A stretch of 64,000 nt of DNA from SFLA01 sp045595165 (lineage in GTDB: Bacteria > Bacillota > Clostridia > Oscillospirales > CAG-382). This document shows positions 58,100 through 64,000 of the stretch, piece by piece. Every line of letters begins with the position of its first letter. The first letter of the stretch is position 1. The stretch lies in NCBI GenBank assembly GCA_045595165.1, contig JAZNZY010000021.1:1-64000 (forward strand). The letters run 5' to 3'. The notes beneath the pieces were generated by a model, which searched no databases, was not told the origin of the DNA, and worked only from the letters and a program-made list of their open reading frames with translations. Position numbers and translations under genes: made by a program.

Positions 58100-59265
58100 T
58101 TGGAAAGGTCCTTAACGAATTCGTTTATACGCAAAATTGCTTTTTTAATATGGGTTGCGGAGTATGCGTAGGAAATACGGGCATAGCCCTCTCCGCTTTC
58201 GCCGAATGCGTTTCCGGGGACTATTGCCACTCCTTTTTCGTTCAAAAGCCGTTCGCAGAATTCCTCCGAAGACATACCGAAACGGGAAATATCCGCAAAT
58301 ACGTAAAACGCTCCGTCAGGCATCATACAGTCGATACCCGCTTCATGCAAGCCCTTTACGATAAGTCTGCGTCTGCCGTTGTATTCGTCACGCATATATT
58401 CGATATCCCCATCCCCGTTTTTGACCGCTTCAACGGCGGCGTACTGGGCGGTGGTAGGGGCGCACATTATACCGTACTGATGTATCTTGTGCATCTGCGC
58501 CGTTATCTCACGGGGGGCAAGGGTGTATCCCATACGCCAGCCCGTCATAGCGTAGGCTTTTGAAAATCCGTTTGCCACGATAGTACGCTCCCGCATACCA
58601 TCAAGAGAAGCGATGGAAACGTGCTTTGCGCCGTATGTAAGCTCTGCATATATCTCATCGGAAACAACCACGAGATCGTGCTTGATGATCACGGGCGCGA
58701 TGGCTTCAAGCTGTTCTTTTGTCATTATAGAACCGGTGGGGTTATTGGGGAAGGGCAAAACAAGCGCTTTTGTTTTTGGAGTTATGTGCGCTTCCAGTTC
58801 TTCCGCCGTGAGAACGAATCCGTTTTCCTTTTTCAAAGGAAGTATAACGGGCACGCCTCCTGCCATAGTAACCAGAGGATCGTAACACACGAAGGAGGGC
58901 TGGGGCACGATAACCTCATCTCCCGGATCAACGATTGCACGGAGCGCGAGATCGATAGCCTCGCTTCCTCCCACGGTAACCAGAATTTCATCCTTGGGGT
59001 CATAGGTAAGACCGAAGCGGCGGAGTGCATATTTCGATAATTCCACACGCAGTTCCATAAGACCGCTGTTGGAGGTGTAGTAGGTCCTGCCCTCCTCAAG
59101 AGAGCGTATACCTGCTTCACGGATATGCCAGGGAGTGATAAAATCGGGCTGACCTACGGTGAGGGCGACCACGTCTTTGCGGTTCTCAAGCATATCGAAA
59201 AATTTTCTTATTCCCGAAGGCTGCAAGGAGCAAGCCCTTTGGGAAAGGATTTTGCTGTAGTCCAT
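58096..59265 (-). CDS. Class I/II aminotransferase
   Basis: The 389-residue PLP enzyme has LTVGQPDF near the start, PFPNNPTGS near 175, SDEIYAEL near 203, the PLP Lys in NGFSKAYAMTGWRMGY near 233, and a C-terminal RISYA with the substrate Arg. It belongs to the group that includes AlaT, PatA and AspC; the amino acid is not determined. The ATG at 59265 overlaps the Lrp stop (TAATG) and follows AGAGGT. The pairing with an Lrp/AsnC regulator is common for this group. Confidence 0.92.
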   Translation of the reverse strand: MDYSKILSQRACSLQPSGIRKFFDMLENRKDVVALTVGQPDFITPWHIREAGIRSLEEGRTYYTSNSGLMELRVELSKYALRRFGLTYDPKDEILVTVGGSEAIDLALRAIVDPGDEVIVPQPSFVCYDPLVTMAGGVPVILPLKKENGFVLTAEELEAHITPKTKALVLPFPNNPTGSIMTKEQLEAIAPVIIKHDLVVVSDEIYAELTYGAKHVSIASLDGMRERTIVANGFSKAYAMTGWRMGYTLAPREITAQMHKIHQYGIMCAPTTAQYAAVEAVKNGDGDIEYMRDEYNGRRRLIVKGLHEAGIDCMMPDGAFYVFADISRFGMSSEEFCERLLNEKGVAIVPGNAFGESGEGYARISYAYSATHIKKAILRINEFVKDLSK

Positions 59266-59744
59266 TACCAACCGTTACCTCTCAGGTCCACGGGGTCTTT
59301 TTCAAAGTTTACGCCCCAATCCTTGTAGCGTTCCATTATAAAATGGGTAGCGGTTGCGGTAACTCCGTCGATAGTGGCAAGCTGTTCCGCCACGAACACG
59401 GCAACGTCACGCATAGTGCGGCATTCCACCAGCACGGCGAGATCGTATGCGCCGGACATAAGGAACACGCTTTTTACCTCTTCGTAATTTGCGACACGCT
59501 CTGCCACCGCATCAAAGCCTTTATCACGCTGGGGAACGGTCTTGAGCTCGATAAAAGCGGAAACGCTTTCCTTGCCTGCCTTGTCCCAGTTGATAATGGT
59601 CTTTGTGCCCAGAATAATACCTTCGTTTTTACACTCGTCAAGCAGGTTTTTTACTGTGTTAACATCGGTATCCAGCATTACTGCAAGCTCGTCCGCACAA
59701 AGGAGAGGGTTTTTTTCGATAATCGAAAGAAGCTTTGTTTTCAT
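59265..59744 (-). CDS. Lrp/AsnC-family transcriptional regulator
   Basis: The 159-residue protein has an N-terminal winged helix (LLCADELAVMLDTDVNTVKNLL near 14-35) and a RAM ligand-binding domain (about 70-150: SAFIELKT, VKSVFLMSGAYDLAVLVE and HFIME). It probably senses an amino acid and controls the aminotransferase gene, whose start overlaps its stop codon. It lies 13 bp after polC. Confidence 0.91.
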   Translation of the reverse strand: MKTKLLSIIEKNPLLCADELAVMLDTDVNTVKNLLDECKNEGIILGTKTIINWDKAGKESVSAFIELKTVPQRDKGFDAVAERVANYEEVKSVFLMSGAYDLAVLVECRTMRDVAVFVAEQLATIDGVTATATHFIMERYKDWGVNFEKDPVDLRGNGW

Positions 59745-59757
59745 ATTTTATTCACTC

Positions 59758-62700
59758 CTAAAACAGAGATAACTGATCGGTTTCGGGAAGACCTCCCAAA
59801 CAGTTATTATTTTTAAGTATTTCCACCACGTTTTTGTTAAGTCCTGCGTTTATGCGCAGTTCTTCAAGGGTGGCGCAATCGGTTTCGTGTATGGTTTTGT
59901 AAATGTTTTCCGCCGCGGTGTCGCCAAGACCGTTAAGGGCTGAAAGAGGCAGACGTATTTTGCCGTCCTCGGGCTTAAAGACATATGCTTCGGATTTATA
60001 TACATCAACGGGTAAAAACTTTATACCCCTCGCATACATCTCACGAACCATCTGCATTACAGTGATGGTGTCCTCGTCCTTGGCGGTGGTATCCGAAAGG
60101 GCTTCCAATTCTTCTATGCGCTTGGATATTACAGAGGGAGAGGACATAGCCAGCTCACTGTCAAATCCCGCATTTTTGGAGCATTTAACAGTGAAATAGG
60201 TTGCATAGAACGCCAAGGGCTCATGTACCTTGTACCAACCCAGACGGATCGCCGATATCATATAGGCGGCGGCGTGGGCTTTGGGGAACATGTAACGTAT
60301 CTTGCCAAGGGATTCTATATACCATTCGGGCACGTTTGATGCCCGCATGGTTTCCACCATTCCTTCGGGAATGGGAAGACCTTTTTTGTTTTTACGGACG
60401 AACTCCATGATCTTGAAGGCGCTTTCCTTTTCCACACCCGCATACATAAGATATACCATTATACTGTCACGGGTACCGATAATTTCGGATATGGTGCAGG
60501 TGCCGTTTTTAATAAGCTCCTGACCGTTGCCCAGCCATATTCCCGTGCCGTGAGAAAGTCCCGAAAGCTGCAAGAGGTCGGAGAATTTGGTGGGGTGTGC
60601 GTCACGTATCATTTCACGAACGTAAGGTGTGCCGCATTCGGGCAGACCGAATGTGCCGAAATCCGAGCCGATCTGATCGGGAGTAACTCCCAGCGGGCGG
60701 GTGGATTCGAACAGCTCCATTGTGGCTCTGTCGTTCATGGGAACGGTGCGCACGTCCCTGCCCGTAAAGGTTTCCAGCCATTTGTATATGGTAGGCACAT
60801 CGTGGCCCAGAATATCCAGCTTAAGCAAGGTATCGTGCAGATATTCAAAAGCGAAGTGGGTGGTGATAACCCCGGAATCGTCCTTATCCGCAGGGTGCTG
60901 TACGGGTGTGAAATCGTATATCTCGTACTGCTTGGGGATAACTACGATACCGCCGGGGTGCTGACCCGTGGTACGCTTTACACCTACAAGTCCGTTTACA
61001 AGGCGGTTTTCCTCTGCTTTGGAAAGGTGCTTTCCCTGCTCCTCCAAAAACTTTTTAACGTAGCCGTATGCAGTCTTTGAAGCGATAGTACCTACCGTGC
61101 CCGCACGGAAAATGTTTTCCTTGCCGAACAGAACTTCGGTGTAATGATGGGCTTCGGACTGGTTGTCCGATGAAAAGTTAAGGTCAATATCCGGCGCTTT
61201 TTCCCCGTGGAAGCCGAGGAAGGTTTCAAAGGGGATATCGTGTCCGTCGGATATCATCATTTCCCCGCACTTGGGGCAGACTTTATCGGGAAGGTCAAAT
61301 CCACTGCCCACAGAGCCGTCGGTAAACCATTCGCTGTATTTGCAGGACGGGCATCTGTAATGAGGCGGCAGGGGGTTAACCTCCGAAACGCCGGAAAAGG
61401 TTGCAACTACGGAAGAACCAACCGAACCGCGGGAACCGACAAGGTATCCCGTACGCTCGGAGTTGAGTACCAGCTTTCTGGCGATAACGTAAAGCACGGA
61501 AAATCCGTTTTTAATAATGGATGTAAGCTCTCTGTCAAGACGGTTTTGCACTATTTCGGGAACTTTTCCCTCGTAGCCGTACCAATCCATAGCTGTCTGA
61601 TGGCAGGAGGTGGTAAGCTCCTCTTCTGCCCCCTCGATCTCGGGAGTATAGGTTCCGTCGGGAATGGGCTTTATGGAACCGTCGATCATATCGGCAATCT
61701 TTTGCGGGTTGTCTATTACGACTTCCTCCGCTCTATCACCCAGATACGCAAATTCCTCCAGCATTTCCTCGGTGGTGCGGAGATACAATTTGCTTTCGCG
61801 CATGGCGTCCTTGTATTTAAGTCCCACCTGCATTATCTGGCGGTAGATTTCATCATCGGGATCTATAAAATGAGCGTCCCCCGTGGCACAGACAGGCTTT
61901 TTCAGCTTATCGCCGATACGGAGTATCTGCTTGTTTATCTCCTCTAATCTGCCGTAATCCGAGAGAGTTCCTTCGTCTATAAGAAAGGAGTTGTTGGCTT
62001 TTGGCATTATCTCAAGGTAATCGTAAAACTTTGCGATACGCTCAAGCTCGGAATTGGGCTTACCGTCCAGAATGCCTCGGAACAATTCGCCCGCTTCGCA
62101 GGCAGAGCCGATAATAAGTCCTTCACGGTGCGCGTCAAGCACCGTTTTGGGTATACGGGGATTGCGGTGGTAATAATCCAGATAAGACTGGGATATGAGC
62201 TGATACAGATTGCGGAGTCCCGCTGAATTTTTAACAAGTATGGTGATATGGTATGCGCGGAGCTTTTTGGGGTCGCTGTTTGCCGCCATTGCCATATTCA
62301 TTTCTTCCACGTTTCTTATGCCCTGCTTGCGGAGTCTTTCCGCCATACAGGAAAAGATGGCGCCCAGCATCGCAGTATCGTCGGTCGCGCGGTGGTGGTT
62401 GAATTCGCCAAGGTTATAATAATTGCCGATAGAATCAAGAGTATGCTTGTTAAGATCGGAATTTATATATCTGGAGAGAGGCAAAGTATCAAGATATGGG
62501 TTTGTAAACTTTATTTTATGAATTTCGCACGCCTTGCGGATAAAGCCGATATCAAAATTTGCGTTGTGGGCAACCAAAATTCTGCCCCCCGCAAATTCAA
62601 GGAATGCTTTTACAGCTTCCTTTACCTTGGGTGCGCCCTTTACCGTTTCCGCGGAAATTCCCGTAAGACGGGTAATGTTTTCGGGAATAGGCATTTCGGG

Positions 62701-63999
62701 GTCAACGTATGTACCGAAGGTATCTATTATCTCCCCGCCCTTGTAAAGGGATGCGCCGATTTCGGTTATGGCGCAGTCCACGGGGGAAAGTCCCGTGGTT
62801 TCTATATCGAATATAATAAACTCGGTTTCGTCAAAAACACATTCTTTTGGGTTTTTAACTCCGAAAACCGCGCGGGCGGTATCGTCTACCAGATATCCCT
62901 CCATACCGTAAATAGGTTTTACGTCGGGATATTTTTTCCGCGCTTTCATTATCATAGGGTACGCCTGCACGTTGCCGTGGTCGGTAATTGCCACAGCGTT
63001 CCAACCCCAGGCGGATGCGGTAGCCATAACCGTTTCGGGATCGGACAAAGCGTCGTTGGCGGACATTGCGGTGTGAAGATGCAGTTCCGTACGCTTGCGG
63101 GGATATTTATCCTTACGGCGCAGACGCTTTATTTTATTTATTTTTTCTACACGGATAACCGTTTCTTTTTCGTAATCATCATAAGCCGCCTTGCCCTCTA
63201 TAAGCAGTGCCGCACCGGGCTTGGGGGCGGAAAACTCCGTATCCTCTTTGTTTACGGAAAAACGGAGCATAACGGAAGCCTCTCCGTCGGTTATATAAGC
63301 CTTGTAATTGGTCTTGCTTCCGTCACGGGACTCCTTGTCCTCGATCTGGAACATCTCGCCGCAGATACACACGGGAATACGCTTGGAATAGGTGCGTCCC
63401 TCGCCGTTTACTGTGGGCTCTATATGTATTTCCTTTATGGCAAAGGGCTCTTTGCGGATAAGCTCCTTGAAGATGGGAGCGCGCTCTGTAAGATCGAAAT
63501 GCATATTTCCGATCTGAGTACCGCCGATACCGTATTTATCCTCGGTATCCTCCACGGTTTTAAAGAAGCTGTCCTTGGTTTCCACTTCCTTGGGAGCGCG
63601 GTTTTTCTCGTACTCGGCATAATCCGCCTTTGCCTGCCGCTCCAAAGCGCGGGTATCAAAAACGGGGACGTAATCGTAATTTTCGTCCTCTTCGAAAACG
63701 AAGGTTATATTCTGTCCGAACTGGGCAAAAACACATTCGGAAAAGAATTTTCCCGCCCCTGACATATCCATTAAAGCGGAGGATATGCCCTTGCGGAGTT
63801 TTATTGTAACCAACGCTTTTTCTCTGTCATAGGAATAATCGTATTTATCCATTCCACCTCTGCCCAAGGTGATATTCGCTCTGTTGGCGTACAGCTTTAC
63901 CAATTCCGACATATAATCGGTGGCAAAGGTACAGCCCTCGTAAACGGGCAAAACCAGACAATAATTAAGGCGCAAAGCGGAGGTAACGGTTTTCTCTAT
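59758..63999 (-). CDS. polC: DNA polymerase III PolC, N-terminus beyond the window
   Basis: This is the gram-positive replicative polymerase with its own proofreading. The frame stays open to the window edge, so the annotated 1405 residues from a TTG at 63975 are not the true start. Visible in order: an OB-type domain (about 180-290), the first half of the PHP domain (TELHLHTAMSANDALSD), the DEDD exonuclease with FDIETTGLSP near 390, the second PHP half, and the polymerase core with GSRGSVGSSVVATF. A Cys-rich zinc motif (CPSCKY...CPKCGE) follows. The end QLSLF is the sliding-clamp binding motif. Confidence 0.97.
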   Translation of the reverse strand: MEKTVTSALRLNYCLVLPVYEGCTFATDYMSELVKLYANRANITLGRGGMDKYDYSYDREKALVTIKLRKGISSALMDMSGAGKFFSECVFAQFGQNITFVFEEDENYDYVPVFDTRALERQAKADYAEYEKNRAPKEVETKDSFFKTVEDTEDKYGIGGTQIGNMHFDLTERAPIFKELIRKEPFAIKEIHIEPTVNGEGRTYSKRIPVCICGEMFQIEDKESRDGSKTNYKAYITDGEASVMLRFSVNKEDTEFSAPKPGAALLIEGKAAYDDYEKETVIRVEKINKIKRLRRKDKYPRKRTELHLHTAMSANDALSDPETVMATASAWGWNAVAITDHGNVQAYPMIMKARKKYPDVKPIYGMEGYLVDDTARAVFGVKNPKECVFDETEFIIFDIETTGLSPVDCAITEIGASLYKGGEIIDTFGTYVDPEMPIPENITRLTGISAETVKGAPKVKEAVKAFLEFAGGRILVAHNANFDIGFIRKACEIHKIKFTNPYLDTLPLSRYINSDLNKHTLDSIGNYYNLGEFNHHRATDDTAMLGAIFSCMAERLRKQGIRNVEEMNMAMAANSDPKKLRAYHITILVKNSAGLRNLYQLISQSYLDYYHRNPRIPKTVLDAHREGLIIGSACEAGELFRGILDGKPNSELERIAKFYDYLEIMPKANNSFLIDEGTLSDYGRLEEINKQILRIGDKLKKPVCATGDAHFIDPDDEIYRQIMQVGLKYKDAMRESKLYLRTTEEMLEEFAYLGDRAEEVVIDNPQKIADMIDGSIKPIPDGTYTPEIEGAEEELTTSCHQTAMDWYGYEGKVPEIVQNRLDRELTSIIKNGFSVLYVIARKLVLNSERTGYLVGSRGSVGSSVVATFSGVSEVNPLPPHYRCPSCKYSEWFTDGSVGSGFDLPDKVCPKCGEMMISDGHDIPFETFLGFHGEKAPDIDLNFSSDNQSEAHHYTEVLFGKENIFRAGTVGTIASKTAYGYVKKFLEEQGKHLSKAEENRLVNGLVGVKRTTGQHPGGIVVIPKQYEIYDFTPVQHPADKDDSGVITTHFAFEYLHDTLLKLDILGHDVPTIYKWLETFTGRDVRTVPMNDRATMELFESTRPLGVTPDQIGSDFGTFGLPECGTPYVREMIRDAHPTKFSDLLQLSGLSHGTGIWLGNGQELIKNGTCTISEIIGTRDSIMVYLMYAGVEKESAFKIMEFVRKNKKGLPIPEGMVETMRASNVPEWYIESLGKIRYMFPKAHAAAYMISAIRLGWYKVHEPLAFYATYFTVKCSKNAGFDSELAMSSPSVISKRIEELEALSDTTAKDEDTITVMQMVREMYARGIKFLPVDVYKSEAYVFKPEDGKIRLPLSALNGLGDTAAENIYKTIHETDCATLEELRINAGLNKNVVEILKNNNCLGGLPETDQLSLF

Positions 64000-64000
64000 A

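Overview
The window looks like chromosome from an anaerobic, endospore-forming member of the Clostridia, probably a gut Oscillospirales-like or Christensenellales-like lineage known mostly from metagenomes. The evidence is a PolC-type replicative polymerase, Spo0A and SpoIVB, RNase J, a PerR-like regulator next to rubrerythrin, the rplS-lepB-rbgA-rnhB-yraN block, many cysteine-anchored lipoproteins, sigma-A promoters with 16-18 bp spacers, and moderate GC. The assignment below class level is inference.

Layout. 1-330: the end of an AT-rich gene (about 31% GC) abutting the 3' end of guaA, a plausible island boundary. 314-5868: a GMP synthase lacking its glutaminase domain, a discoidin/SGNH lipoprotein, a small membrane protein bracketed by hairpin arrays, a flavin reductase-like protein, QueT with a long leader, and a PHP phosphoesterase. 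6004-9259: PHP protein, ABC exporter and radical SAM (TIGR01212) operon. 9353-15194: phosphoesterase lipoprotein and AAC(3)-like acetyltransferase, divergent from an anchored helical-toroid protein, then a VTC/DUF4956 pair. 15321-19518: KtrB, KtrA, serine hydrolase and NamZ-like operon. 19650-24963: membrane protein, methyltransferase, DUF4855 lipoprotein and MurA. 25183-33151: RNase J, an SDR, a lipoprotein, then the rplS to thrC block. 33139-40250: small genes, a serine hydrolase, and a MarR-controlled heterodimeric ABC exporter. 40580-45287: rubrerythrin/PerR, Spo0A, pyroglutamyl peptidase, a YD-repeat lipoprotein and SpoIVB. 45398-56781: YgiQ, two paralogous solute-binding lipoproteins without a permease, a degenerate helicase-like protein, a surface transglutaminase, an SGNH hydrolase and an unknown protein. 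56831-63999: hairpin array, tRNA-Ala(GGC), IspE, an aminotransferase, Lrp/AsnC and PolC (cut by the window edge).

The most unusual content is between the genes. Three families of short repeats share one design: a constant short sequence combined with hairpins whose stems differ from copy to copy while pairing is kept. Family A joins hairpins with ACTTCAC (2885-2975, 3526-3676). Family B joins them with TATGGAATC (56836-57094). Family C is CACCCC-[variable arm-loop-arm]-GGGGACCCCG, with six full copies and several half copies. Many loops are GNA triloops, a class known for very stable DNA mini-hairpins. A fourth, MITE-like family (D) sits at 4973-5030 and 15191-15293. Two genes take their stop codons from inside such repeats.

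The other leading observation is the Spo0A protein. Its DNA-binding half is nearly canonical, but its receiver has Glu where the phosphorylated Asp should be and has lost one acidic-pocket residue, so it may act without a phosphorelay. Its promoter carries six TTTGGCA half-sites.
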